Below, one piece after another: positions 24,007 through 32,624 of a stretch of DNA of 64,000 nucleotides; the stretch's first letter is position 1; the number at the start of each line of letters is the position of its first letter. The notes below the pieces were generated by a model, which searched no databases, was not told where the DNA came from, and worked only from the letters and a program-made list of their open reading frames with translations. Source of the DNA: Streptomyces sp. ISL-1. Lineage in GTDB: Bacteria > Actinomycetota > Actinomycetes > Streptomycetales > Streptomycetaceae. The stretch covers positions 74,161 through 138,160 of the forward strand of contig NZ_JAGGOI010000019.1 in NCBI RefSeq assembly GCF_018614585.1. The letters are read 5' to 3'. A program made the position numbers and the translations under genes.

Positions 24007-24207
24007 CCGCAGCAGCTCTCCGTAGGTGCGCAGCGGGCCCGTGCGCTCCGTGATTCCGGCGGGGGAGTGGCGTCGTGCCACTTATGTTCCAGCTGCCTCC
24101 TGGAGTCCCCGGTGTGTGAGGACCGGGGTTTCGCCGTGCCGTGCCGTGCCGTGCCCTGGCGTGCGTGTGCGGATGCGGCCGGGTCGGGTCGGCGGGACGC
24201 TGGGGGT

Positions 24208-24429
24208 ATGCCGGTGCTGCCTGTGGTCGTGTACCCGACGTCGCCGACGGGTGGCCGACGGGTGCGCGTGGATGGAGAGATCGTCGGCTTGGCGTACAGC
24301 CTCGCGGATGTGGCCGAGCTCCTGCGCCGGGCCGGGATGGAGGGCATGGACGCCGATGACGTGGCGCGGTCGGAGCTGATCGAGTGGCGGGGCGGTGGCC
24401 CGCAGGTGTGGGCCGAGTCGCCGCCGTGA
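24208..24429 (+). CDS. Small hypothetical protein (73 aa)
   Basis: From ATG 24208: LPVVVYPTSPTGGRRVRVDG then EIVGLAYSLADVAELLRRAG and a short acidic-aromatic tail. The Gly-rich turn and amphipathic helix look like a genuine small soluble protein. No family name is recognised. Upstream, at about 24075, is a GTCGTGCCACTTATG motif like the att arms. Confidence 0.5.
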   Translation: MPVLPVVVYPTSPTGGRRVRVDGEIVGLAYSLADVAELLRRAGMEGMDADDVARSELIEWRGGGPQVWAESPP

Positions 24430-24507
24430 CACCCAGTTGTTCGCGGCGACCGGGCTGTCGGAGTCGCTGCGAGCCGCTTTCCTCGTTCAGGCAGGTCTTG
24501 GACGCTG

Positions 24508-25971
24508 TCAGCAGCGACGGGTCTGGTACGGCACGGGTGCGGGTACCGGTTCGGGCGGTGTCGGGCACCGGCTCAAGGCGACGAGGAAGGTCAGCACGAT
24601 TCCGCCTGCCACGACGAAGAGCGCGGTGCTGATCCCGTCGGCGGTGGCGATTCGAAGCTGTTCACCGGAGAGGCCATCTAGGCCGGCAGTCGCTACCAGG
24701 ACGAGGATGGCGAGGCCGACAGCTGCGCCCGCGCCCGATCCGGTGGAGGCAATGCCGGAGGCGATGCCTTGTTGTCGGTCGGAGATTCCGGTGGCGGCGG
24801 CGATGAACATGGTGGTGAAGACCACCCCGTCGCCGATGCTGAGCGCCACGAGGCCGGGGATGAGTTCGATGTATGTGCCGTTCGGTGAGATCGCGAGGCC
24901 GAGTCCGACTGCACCGAGCGCACCGATGGCGAGGGCCGCGGCCAACGTGCGCCTGAGACCGAACCGCGTCACGAGCTGGCCTGCGGTTGTCGAACCGGCC
25001 ACCACCACTGCCGTGGGGATGAGGAAGCCGGCGCCGGTCTGCAAAGCGTCGTAGCCCAGGATCTCCTGGAAGTAAAGGGACAGGAAGTAGAGCACGGAGC
25101 CGAAGGTCGCCATGAACATGAACGCGATGACGGTGCCGGTGATCAGGTTGGGGTTGGAGAGCAGTTGGGGCGGCATGAGCGGGTCGTCGCTGCGCCGCTC
25201 GATGATGAAGAAAGCCCCGATCAGCAGCAGGCCCGCCACGCCGCTGACCAGGATGCCCGGCGAAAGCCAGCCCAGTCCGGGGCCTTGCACGAGGGCGAAG
25301 ACGACGAGTGTGACGCCGAGAGTGACGCTGAGCGCACCGGGGAGGTCGAACGTGCGGCCCTTTTCGCGTTCCCCGTCCCGGGGGATCAATACGAAGGCAA
25401 GCAGCAGCGCAGGGCCGGCCAGGGCGACGTTGACGAGGAAGACCGCTTGCCAGCCGAACGCCTGCGTCAGAAGCCCGCCGAGCAGCACACCGATGACGAG
25501 TCCTGCCGCGCCTGACCCTCCCCAGATTCCCAATGCGCGGTTGCGGGCGCGGCCTTCGGCGAAGGTGGTGTTGATGAGCGCCAGGGTGGTGGGGAAGACG
25601 AGTGCTCCGCCGAGACCTTGGACCGCGCGGGCGACGAGGAGCATTCCGGGGCTGGTCGCGAGTCCGCCCGCGAGTGCTGACCCGGCATAGAGTGCGAGGC
25701 CGGTGACCAGGATGCGGCGTCGTCCGAGCAGGTCGGCGGCACGCCCGCCGAACAGCAGGAAGCCGGCCGAGGCTACTGCATAGGCGCTGATGACCGACTG
25801 GAGCGTCTGCGCGGAATAGCCAAGGTCGTGTGCGATGTCGGGAAGTGCCACGACCACGATGTACTGGTCGAGCGAAACGATCAGCATGGCGAAGGACAGG
25901 AGCGCCAGCGTCGCCGTCTCACGGTTCCAACCGAGGCTGCCGGGCCCAGATGAAGTCTCTATGGGTCCCAC
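24508..25971 (-). CDS. DHA2-type MFS drug exporter (14 TM)
   Basis: 487 residues with about 14 hydrophobic helices. Motif A-like AADLLGRRRILVTGLAL follows TM2, motif C-like GGSGAAGLVIGVLLGG is in TM5, and the first helix has the conserved Asp (LIVSLDQYIVVVALPDIA). This is the DHA2 proton-dependent multidrug family of the inner membrane. Substrate unknown. The C-terminus is Pro-rich. No regulator is directly adjacent; the MarR gene at 27222 is the closest. Confidence 0.9.
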   Translation of the reverse strand: MGPIETSSGPGSLGWNRETATLALLSFAMLIVSLDQYIVVVALPDIAHDLGYSAQTLQSVISAYAVASAGFLLFGGRAADLLGRRRILVTGLALYAGSALAGGLATSPGMLLVARAVQGLGGALVFPTTLALINTTFAEGRARNRALGIWGGSGAAGLVIGVLLGGLLTQAFGWQAVFLVNVALAGPALLLAFVLIPRDGEREKGRTFDLPGALSVTLGVTLVVFALVQGPGLGWLSPGILVSGVAGLLLIGAFFIIERRSDDPLMPPQLLSNPNLITGTVIAFMFMATFGSVLYFLSLYFQEILGYDALQTGAGFLIPTAVVVAGSTTAGQLVTRFGLRRTLAAALAIGALGAVGLGLAISPNGTYIELIPGLVALSIGDGVVFTTMFIAAATGISDRQQGIASGIASTGSGAGAAVGLAILVLVATAGLDGLSGEQLRIATADGISTALFVVAGGIVLTFLVALSRCPTPPEPVPAPVPYQTRRC

Positions 25972-26226
25972 GGCAGCACTCCTGATGATCGGTCAAGTCT
26001 GCGCTTACGGCCTGCCGGGAAAATCCGTCTGATCCGGGGCGGGCCGGCCTCGCCGAGCAGGACGGCTGCCAAGACCCTATACAGCTCGCCCTCACCAATC
26101 CCGTCAACGACCCACGCTCGTCAGACGGCGCTGACGCGCCCCGGTCTTCGAGGCCATCTCATTTGGCAGGTCTGCGAATAGCCGATCAGCGTGCAAACGA
26201 TGCTGCGCCACGGCACGATCAGGGTT

Positions 26227-26436
26227 ATGTGGTTCTTCCTGGTGCCTCTCATATCGGTACTCGCGCTCGCCTCGTGGATCGACTGGAGAGCACGACGGCG
26301 CAGGAGTCGCATTCGCGGCGGAACAGCCATGTGGCGGGATGTGCGAGATGCCCGCCGCGATGCGCGCGCTTGGGAGGCGGGATCTCTGGGACACAGCGGC
26401 GAAGACACGTCATCTATGAAGAAACGGGAACCGTGA
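26227..26436 (+). CDS. Small membrane-anchored basic protein
   Basis: 69 residues: an N-terminal helix (MWFFLVPLISVLALASWIDW) followed by an Arg-rich segment RARRRRSRIRGGTAMWRDVR and a charged tail. The layout is that of small actinobacterial membrane proteins of unknown role. Codon use fits coding. Confidence 0.5.
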   Translation: MWFFLVPLISVLALASWIDWRARRRRSRIRGGTAMWRDVRDARRDARAWEAGSLGHSGEDTSSMKKREP

Positions 26437-26445
26437 CTCGAGCTG

Positions 26446-26762
26446 CCGTCGACGTCGAGCGAGAGAATGCGGGCCAGTTGCGCCCGCACCGCGCTCGTAC
26501 CGTCCGTTTCCGCAGATGCCCAGTCCGCTCCGTTCTTGCCTGGAATCCCGGTGTGCACGGTGACATTCGCCTGTACGCGCCCTCCGGGCCCTGCGCCTGC
26601 TCTACCTCCGCGCTCACCGTCGAGTGGCCGTCGTCGGCGGGAAGGGCCAGGCGCAGCAGCCTGCCGTCTGAGGCGTCGCGGTACCCGGCGGGTGTAAAGC
26701 CCTCCAGGAGCCGCATGCTCTTCGCAAGTGACATCGCGCGGGGTGATGTCGATGGCGGTCAT
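26446..26762 (-). pseudogene. N-terminal remnant of an AlkA-like DNA glycosylase
   Basis: ATG 26762 opens MTAIDITPRD; after a frame change the reverse strand reads SMRLLEGFTPAGYRDASDGR and LRLALPADDGHSTVSAEVEQ, and after another change VRAQLARILSLDVDGS. This order resembles the N-terminal domain of DNA-3-methyladenine glycosylase II proteins. The helix-hairpin-helix glycosylase domain is missing. Truncated and frameshifted, it is not functional. The assignment is moderate. Confidence 0.45.
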
Positions 26763-26764
26763 GG

Positions 26765-27136
26765 TCAGTTGTCGTGCGTAGTGATGGCGTAGCCCTCAGG
26801 GCCGACGAACGTGAACATCCTGCCGAACGGACCATCCTCGGGTGCCTTGACGATGGGGATCCCGGCGGCGTGGAGCCTGTCGTGCAGAGCCTGCGCGTCA
26901 GTGGTCCGGAACCACAGGGCGACCCCGAGGCCGGGGCGCTCGACGGCGTCGAGATCCACTCCCGGCAGCGGCTCGCGGACAGCGAAGGGAACTGGACCGG
27001 TGGCGAACACCACGGCGCCGGGCGGCGAGGCAGGCGCCCGGCGCAGCCCGAGATACGCCTCGTAGAAGGTGGCAGCCGCTTCGACGTCGCGCACCTGCAG
27101 AGCGATGAAGTCCGGCCCGCTGACGGTGACAGTCAT
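26765..27136 (-). CDS. VOC/glyoxalase superfamily protein
   Basis: 123 residues from ATG 27136 with GAGGAG upstream. Two beta-alpha-beta-beta-beta modules: residues 10-60 (FIALQVRDVEAAATFYEAYL) and 70-120 (VALWFRTTDAQALHDRLHAA; MFTFVGPEGYAITTHD). A metal-dependent lyase, dioxygenase or binding role is possible; the substrate is unknown. It is divergent from a MarR gene with shared operators, so it is probably induced by the MarR ligand. Confidence 0.8.
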   Translation of the reverse strand: MTVTVSGPDFIALQVRDVEAAATFYEAYLGLRRAPASPPGAVVFATGPVPFAVREPLPGVDLDAVERPGLGVALWFRTTDAQALHDRLHAAGIPIVKAPEDGPFGRMFTFVGPEGYAITTHDN

Positions 27137-27157
27137 GAGTACTCCTCGATCAGGCTC

Positions 27158-27224
27158 CATGTCAGGACTTTGACATAAGCGGAAGTTAGACGGGGCCGCG
27201 CTTACATGTCAAACTCCTGACATG
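27158..27224. promoter_or_regulatory. Paired MarR operators between VOC and MarR genes
   Basis: CATGTCAGGACTTTGACAT at 27158-27176 and, inverted, ATGTCAAACTCCTGACATG at 27206-27224 are near-identical copies facing each other. The second overlaps the MarR start codon, so MarR bound there would block its own translation start and promoter. Confidence 0.75.
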
Positions 27225-27680
27225 CGTGATGGGACTCCCTCCAGCCAGGCCCCGGCCGCCGACGTGACCGAGCGCCTGGGATACCGCCTCAAGCGCACCG
27301 CCGCGGCCCTGCGCGGCGCGATGGACAGAGCACTGCGTGAGTACGGCCTGACGGTGCCGCAGTACGCCTGCCTCGAACTCCTCGACCAGCGCCCCGGTCT
27401 GTCCAACGCCGAGCTGGCCCGCGGCACCTTCGTCACGCGGCAGTCCATGAACGTCGTCCTGCGCGGACTGCAGGACGCCGGCCTCATCACCCGGCCGGCC
27501 ACCACCGACCGCGGTCGCGCTCTGCCCGCCCACCTCACCGAGGAGGGCCACCGTCGCCTCGCGGCGGCACGCTCCGCCGTCTACGCCATCGACCAGCGCA
27601 TGACCGACGCAGTCCCGGAGCGACGTCTCGCCGAGCTCCTCGCCGACCTCGACCGCATGGCGGCGGCACTCGACGGGTGA
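27222..27680 (+). CDS. MarR family transcriptional regulator
   Basis: 152 residues from ATG 27222. The winged helix is at about residues 45-110 (NAELARGTFVTRQSMNVVLR; LITRPATTDRGRALPAHLTE), flanked by dimerisation helices. It most likely represses itself and the divergent VOC gene through the paired operators. The start codon lies inside an operator and no normal ribosome site is visible, so the transcript may be leaderless. Confidence 0.85.
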   Translation: MRDGTPSSQAPAADVTERLGYRLKRTAAALRGAMDRALREYGLTVPQYACLELLDQRPGLSNAELARGTFVTRQSMNVVLRGLQDAGLITRPATTDRGRALPAHLTEEGHRRLAAARSAVYAIDQRMTDAVPERRLAELLADLDRMAAALDG

Positions 27681-28039
27681 GAACGGGTGCGTCAAGGCCG
27701 TTTCGTTCGGATCATCGTTCGGATCATCGTGCGGACCAGCGGAAGATGCGATGGGATCCCGCGCGCTTCCGGCGCAGCGGAGCAGCGCGTCAGCAGCACG
27801 TCGAGGACGGCCAGGGCCTGCCCGGTCAAGTGCTCTGTCAGGCACCCCCGATCGAACTCCTTGAACCGGGTGAGCGACTGGGCAGAAGCAGTTCCGTTCC
27901 AGACGACGTAGGAAGCGCCGCTGCACAGGGCAGTTGGGGCGGCGACGGACGCCTCGTCGTCACCGGCAAGCAGCCGCGCCGGCAGATCCCGTTCCACAGC
28001 CGCCCGCCGAGGATCCCGCTGTACGGCAGCGGCGTACCG
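27681..28039. other. Intergenic stretch, no gene recognised
   Basis: Contains a short direct repeat GTTCGGATCATC at about 27706-27729. A reverse-strand frame (SLTRFKEFDRGCLTEHLTGQ) is open but unsupported. Confidence 0.35.
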
Positions 28040-29284
28040 CTATGCCGTCCGACTCCCCGGCCGTAGCTCCGGCGTCGGTGCGCCGTCGGCGTCGGTGTCG
28101 GTGTCGTGGGGGAAGGCGTCCATATGGATGATCTTCTTGAGCTGGTGGGCCGGCTTGAGTTTGGGCGAGCGCTGGATCACCACCATGGCTGCGTCGTCGC
28201 CCAGGCGCCCGCCGACGTGGGCGATGAGGTCGTCACGGATGTGGTGCAGCAGCGCTTCGGGACCACTGCCGGTCCATTGAGCGACGCGTTCCACGAGCGG
28301 ATAGAAGGACCCGTCGGGAGCTCGGGCTTCGATCACGCCGTCGGTGTAGAGCAGGAGCGTGTCGTCGTCCTCGAAGGTGAACGCGTCGAGAGTGAAGCCG
28401 GCCCTGGGCAGATCGCAGATGCCCAGCGGAGGTTGGGGATGGGAGTGCAGGACGCTCACGCTGTCCTTGTGCAGCAGCAGGGGCGGGGGGTGTCCGCAAA
28501 TCGTCATCTCCGTCAGGGGGTCCTCGTCGGGGATGTCGAGCATCACGGCGGTGATGAAGTGCTCGTGAACCTCATCTGCCTCGGAGCGAGGGGGGTGCTC
28601 GACATGCTCGGCCAGGTGCCTGCAGATGCTGTCTTCCAGGGTGGCGGCGAGTTCGAGAAGGGTGGCGCACCGGTATGCGGCTTCCCGGAAGGCGCCCATC
28701 AGTACAGAGGCGTCACTGATGGAGCTCAGGCCTTTGCCCCGGACGTCACCGATGATCAGACGGGCGCCGTTCGTGGTGCGCGTCGCCGCGTACAGGTCTC
28801 CGCCGATCTGCGCCTCGTCCTCGGCGGCCAGGTACAAGGAGGCGATCCGCAAGGGGCCCATCCGGTGGGGCAGCGGCCGCAGCACCACCCGTTGTGTGGC
28901 TTCGGACACCGACCGCACCTGGTCCAGCTCGCGGACCCGGCGCTCGCGCGTGCGGCAGAAGTACACGAGGAGAACCGAGATCACCGCCAGGGCAGCGATC
29001 TGCACCTGGTGGTTCGCCGAGAACAGCTCGTCGCGGTCACGCAGAGTCGCGATGATCGCCTGGGCCGCCACGGCCAGGGCGCCGACCAGTCCGGTCAGCC
29101 ACGGGCCGGCGAACGAAGCGGTGATCGCGGGGGCTGCGACCAGCAAAGGCCCGAGGTGAATGTACGGCGGGGCCAGGACGTCCACGAGCGTGATCGCGAC
29201 GATGAACGCGAGGGGAATCACCAACAGTGCGTGGCTCGGTTGCCATGGCTGCCACAGATCCGCAAGGCGCCGCCGGAGGCCCAT
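28040..29284 (-). CDS. Membrane-bound SpoIIE-type PP2C phosphatase
   Basis: 414 residues. Residues 20-130 hold about four to five membrane helices (ALLVIPLAFIVAITLVDVLA, AAPAITASFAGPWLTG). From residue 175 a SpoIIE/PP2C domain shows the metal Asp motifs GGDLYAA, IIGDVRGKG, LLLYTDGVIEA and DDAAMVV. Such phosphatases act on anti-anti-sigma factors in stress and developmental partner-switching. The best start is ATG 29284, but GGAGGT directly abuts it, an unusually short spacing. An HATPase anti-sigma-like gene lies far away at 51568. Confidence 0.85.
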   Translation of the reverse strand: MGLRRRLADLWQPWQPSHALLVIPLAFIVAITLVDVLAPPYIHLGPLLVAAPAITASFAGPWLTGLVGALAVAAQAIIATLRDRDELFSANHQVQIAALAVISVLLVYFCRTRERRVRELDQVRSVSEATQRVVLRPLPHRMGPLRIASLYLAAEDEAQIGGDLYAATRTTNGARLIIGDVRGKGLSSISDASVLMGAFREAAYRCATLLELAATLEDSICRHLAEHVEHPPRSEADEVHEHFITAVMLDIPDEDPLTEMTICGHPPPLLLHKDSVSVLHSHPQPPLGICDLPRAGFTLDAFTFEDDDTLLLYTDGVIEARAPDGSFYPLVERVAQWTGSGPEALLHHIRDDLIAHVGGRLGDDAAMVVIQRSPKLKPAHQLKKIIHMDAFPHDTDTDADGAPTPELRPGSRTA

Positions 29285-29679
29285 ACCTCCTACTGTGCAC
29301 CCTCCGCGGATCCCGCAGCGGCGCTGACGGGAAGTGGATGTGCGGCCGCAGCGGCCATCTTGGATCGCTTTGGTGAGAAGCGGCCATGTTGTGAGCGAGC
29401 GGTGACCGAAGGGGCGGCAGGCGCCGTGGTTCTCGCTGACATCAACGCCTACGCCACGGGGAGCGCACGTCGTCGCCCGTCCGCGGCCACAAGGGGGCGA
29501 AAGAACCAGGCCGGGGGTGGGGACGGACGGCTCCACGGCCTTACCCACACTCGCCGATTCGGGTTCCGCGTCGACCAAGACCGAGGGGCACATGAGTTCG
29601 CCGATGCTTTCAACCCGTGCGCGCCGACGCCGGCCGATGCCGGATGGCCGTCCGGGCGGCAGTGGGGCCCGTCAGTTGG
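29285..29679. other. Intergenic stretch, no gene recognised
   Basis: Between two reverse-strand genes; open frames here are compositional. It should contain the promoter of the phosphatase gene, but no clear -10/-35 is visible. Confidence 0.35.
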
Positions 29680-30609
29680 TCAGCGGGGGTAGACGCGTGC
29701 GGCGGCAATGGGGCGTTCGGCCGCGGTGTGGGCCGTGGATGAGTTGACGTCCCATCGGTAGCCGGCGAAGAGCTTGGTGGTCGCGTCCGCGTAGAACACG
29801 ATGTGGCCGTAGCCGGCACCGTTGTGCTCGGTCCACTCCGGGGTCGCGCCCACGTGCTCTTCGATACGGGTGTCCGGGAAGGCGCGGTAGATCGCCTCGG
29901 CGGAATCGGAGGCGGCCGGATTGCCGTGCGGATTGCTGGTGCAGTCGACGATCTCGAAGACGTACGGGACGACATTGCTGCCCACCTGGCTGTCCACGGA
30001 GGACGCCCAGGTTCCCTTGCGCTCCTTCACCATCACGATGTGACCGGTGTACGGCTCCGTGGTGTTCTCGGAGTCGTAGTCGAAGGCCACAAGATCGCCC
30101 GGGCGCAGGTTGACCGGCTTGGTGACGCCGGTGAAGTGCGGGATCTCCGCCGCGTCGGCGAAGCCCGTACGGAACTTCTCCGCGGTGGGGAAGAGCTTGC
30201 CGTCCTCGGTGTGGAAGTACTGGCTGAAGTACTCCTTCGTCGCCCATCCGTACGCCGAGTTCGCGCCGTACGTGCGCTCGAGGACCATCGTCAGGAACGA
30301 CGAGCACTGTGCGAGTACGGAGAACTGCTCGGGGTGTCCGGCCGCGCCCCACTTGGCCGACGAGCTCTCGTCCGGGAACTCACCTGCCGTCTTGTAGCGG
30401 TTCACCTGCGCCTGCTCGCTCCACGGGAGCGTCCGCAGGTAATCCACCAGCATTTCTGCCTCAACCTGGTGCGGCGGCCTGGCCCATTGCGGGTCCGGCG
30501 GCGGAACCTCTGCCGCTGCGGCCCGGCTCGTGGCGGCCGTGGCGGTGATGAGCGCTGCTCCGGCCGTACCGGCAAGGAGCCCTCGGCGGCTGAGACGGTG
30601 GTGAGACAT
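29680..30609 (-). CDS. Tat-secreted cysteine-peptidase/amidase-like protein
   Basis: 309 residues. The N-terminus LSRRGLLAGTAGAALITATA is a twin-arginine signal peptide. The mature protein has a conserved-looking Cys (VLAQCSSFLTMVLERTYG), a later His in YTGHIVMV and a second GHIVFYAD. The NlpC/CHAP-like order Cys then His on a beta strand suggests a cell-wall amidase or papain-like fold, but the match is not certain. Folded export through Tat may imply a cofactor. Monocistronic. Confidence 0.7.
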   Translation of the reverse strand: MSHHRLSRRGLLAGTAGAALITATAATSRAAAAEVPPPDPQWARPPHQVEAEMLVDYLRTLPWSEQAQVNRYKTAGEFPDESSSAKWGAAGHPEQFSVLAQCSSFLTMVLERTYGANSAYGWATKEYFSQYFHTEDGKLFPTAEKFRTGFADAAEIPHFTGVTKPVNLRPGDLVAFDYDSENTTEPYTGHIVMVKERKGTWASSVDSQVGSNVVPYVFEIVDCTSNPHGNPAASDSAEAIYRAFPDTRIEEHVGATPEWTEHNGAGYGHIVFYADATTKLFAGYRWDVNSSTAHTAAERPIAAARVYPR

Positions 30610-30877
30610 GCCTGATCCCCCAGCGGTATTGAATGATCATATATCGCGGCGGATCCTACGGCCTCGCGTTGGGCCGGTGGCCTGGGGGACAAGCGGGCCG
30701 GCGGTTCTGAACCGCTCGCTCCGACCTCGCCTGCCGGCGCAGGAACATCAGGGTTGTCAGGGATGTGCCGAGGGCTTGTGCGTCGGACTGTGGAAGTGGG
30801 TCGATGGCCTTCAGACTCACCGGAACCACACTCCCGGCCCTCCTGCCGCAGCCGCGCGGGGGTGCCACTCGCGAGAA

Positions 30878-30904
30878 GACCCCCAGCCGAGCAGGCTGGG
30901 GGTC
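30878..30904. terminator. Terminator-like hairpin
   Basis: An 11-bp perfect stem GACCCCCAGCC / GGCTGGGGGTC with loop GAGCA. It resembles the hairpin that follows the tRNA-Val fragments (GCCCCCAGCC / GGCTGGGGGC) but no tRNA fragment is adjacent. Confidence 0.7.
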
Positions 30905-30943
30905 ATTGCCGTTCGCATCCGACATCCACGACCCCGGATCCGC

Positions 30944-30989
30944 CTCGCGCAGCAGGCCTAGATCATCTCGCGCAGCAGGCGTAGATCAT
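30944..30989. repeat. 23-bp tandem duplication
   Basis: CTCGCGCAGCAGGCCTAGAT-CAT is followed at once by CTCGCGCAGCAGGCGTAGAT-CAT, one mismatch. Purpose unknown. Confidence 0.7.
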
Positions 30990-31089
30990 CAGGTCACGGC
31001 TTCGGCGTACGGGTGCCGCAGCCGGTGTCTCCCGCCCCCGCCGGAACGGCGGCTGGATGGTGCGGAAGGAGCCGTGGCCGGGCCTGTGG

Positions 31090-31515
31090 TCAGGACAGGG
31101 CGGAGGTGAGCGTGATCGTCGTGCCCGTGAGGGCCTGGCTCACCGGGCAGTTGACCTTGGCGTCCTCGGCCGCCGCCTTGAAGCCGGCCTCGTCGACACC
31201 TGGCACCTGGCCCTGCACCGTGAGGTGAATGCCGGTGATGCCGGTGCCCGGCTGGAAGGTGACCGCGGCCGTCGTCGTGAGCAGCGTCGGTGGGTTTCCG
31301 GCCTTGGTGAGAATGTTCGCCAGAGCCATCGAGAAGCAGCTGGAGTGGGCGGCGGCGATCAGCTCCTCGGGGCTGGTCTTCCCGCGAGGCTCCTCCGCGC
31401 GAGAAGCCCAGGTCACGGGGAAGTGGCCGACTCCCGAGGAGTCGAGCGTGACCTCCCCGAAGCCCTTGATCAGTTCGCCTTCCCACTCGGTGTGAGCGTT
31501 GCGCGTGGTGGCCAC
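31090..31515 (-). CDS. OsmC family peroxiredoxin
   Basis: 141 residues from GTG 31515 with GGAGG 8 bases upstream. The resolving pattern is present: PEELIAAAHSSCFSMALANI carries the first Cys and VNCPVSQAL the second. Members reduce organic hydroperoxides with a two-Cys mechanism. Length and fold fit the family. Monocistronic; no OhrR-like regulator adjoins. Confidence 0.9.
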   Translation of the reverse strand: MATTRNAHTEWEGELIKGFGEVTLDSSGVGHFPVTWASRAEEPRGKTSPEELIAAAHSSCFSMALANILTKAGNPPTLLTTTAAVTFQPGTGITGIHLTVQGQVPGVDEAGFKAAAEDAKVNCPVSQALTGTTITLTSALS

Positions 31516-32027
31516 GATGAATCCCTCCTGTGTGCGGATGACATCTCCCCGATCGTCCGCCCCACGACGGCCGGACCGGGATTGCGACGCGCCGTACCGC
31601 ACGACTCGCCGGTCCGTCTGTCCGCGAGGGGCGTCGTCGCCGGACCGGGTCGATCCATTCGCGATCGTGGGGCCAGCACACCCTGCCGCGGGCCTGACAG
31701 CTGCGCCGGGGGACGAGCCCGGGGGCCCGGACCCGCGATCGAATCCGGCAACCGGCCGACAGGGCTGCCGTCCGGGTGGCGCTGCCGGTAGGGGTGAGCG
31801 GATACAGCCGTGGTCCCGGGACAGAGGATCGGTCGCGATCACCGATTCCGCTGATCGAAAACGTGACACAGAAGGCGGACACCACGTCGGGCGGCATAGC
31901 CTTGGTGGTATTGCCTCGCTTGCCCCGGCCCCGTGCCGCTGGGCGGCATCCGGCGGCGACTGCGGCAACCAGTGCCTACCCGTGTCGAGCGGGTGGCCGG
32001 TGAGCAACGCCGACGAGAGGACAAGCC
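31516..32027. other. Intergenic stretch, no gene recognised
   Basis: Lies between the divergent OsmC and SseB-like genes. Open frames in both directions lack protein-like composition. Confidence 0.35.
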
Positions 32028-32525
32028 ATGAGTACCTCGACTCCCGACGAACACGGGCCCCCGACCGAGGCGCCTTCCCTCAACGGAACCAAGTCCGCAG
32101 CGGACGCGGCGCAGACCCAGGCCGCCCTGATCGATCTCGCGAACAGCGTGGCCCTGTTGCCGCAGGCACCGCCGATCGAGGGTGAGGAGGAGCACCCCGA
32201 GGGCGCCATCGCCCTGCCGGTGATCGAACAGGACGGCAATCGATACATCCCCGTCTTCACGACCGAGGAGGCGCTGCTGGCGGCCGGGGGAGACCCCGAA
32301 ACCGCGCTGAGCATCCCCGTCGTCGAGCTGGCCGCGAATTGGCCGGCGGACGACCTGTGGCTGGCGGTCGACCCGTCGACGGACGAGGGCCTCGCCCTTC
32401 CCCCCGACCTGGTGCGGGCGCTGCCCGTCGTCAGCCAGAGCGCCGCAGGCCAGGCCGGTGAGTCGGGCCCGGCCGGTGGGGAGGGAGGTGGCGGCGGAGG
32501 GCCCGGCCAGACCCCGACCGGATGA
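32028..32525 (+). CDS. SseB-like N-terminal domain protein
   Basis: 165 residues. The core (GAIALPVIEQDGNRYIPVFT, EEALLAAGGDP, VVELAANWPADDLWLAVDPS) has the SseB N-terminal pattern, and the tail is Gly/Pro-rich. Cytosolic, function unknown in actinobacteria. ATG 32028 follows GACGAGAGGA. A long-loop hairpin follows the stop and is shared with the convergent gene. Confidence 0.75.
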   Translation: MSTSTPDEHGPPTEAPSLNGTKSAADAAQTQAALIDLANSVALLPQAPPIEGEEEHPEGAIALPVIEQDGNRYIPVFTTEEALLAAGGDPETALSIPVVELAANWPADDLWLAVDPSTDEGLALPPDLVRALPVVSQSAAGQAGESGPAGGEGGGGGGPGQTPTG

Positions 32526-32554
32526 CCGCCGCTCCGGCAGCAGTCGGGTGCGGG

Positions 32555-32594
32555 GGCCCGGTCCTGGGCGGCGTCCGCACGCCGGGACCGGGCC
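32555..32594. terminator. Bidirectional hairpin between convergent genes
   Basis: GGCCCGGTCC (32555-32564) pairs with GGACCGGGCC (32585-32594) across a 20-base loop, between the SseB-like and I36 genes. Confidence 0.6.
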
Positions 32595-32624
32595 GGGCTC
32601 ATCGCAGAACTCAGCGAGCCTCAC

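Larger units (their letters stand above)
30610..31089. other. Intergenic stretch with terminator, att-like motif and tandem repeat
   Basis: No gene seen. It holds GGGGGTGCCACTCGCGAGA near 30858, similar to the GTGCCACTCGCGTGCC motif at 21373, a hairpin at 30878 and a 23-bp tandem repeat at 30944. This may be a small integration scar. Confidence 0.4.
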
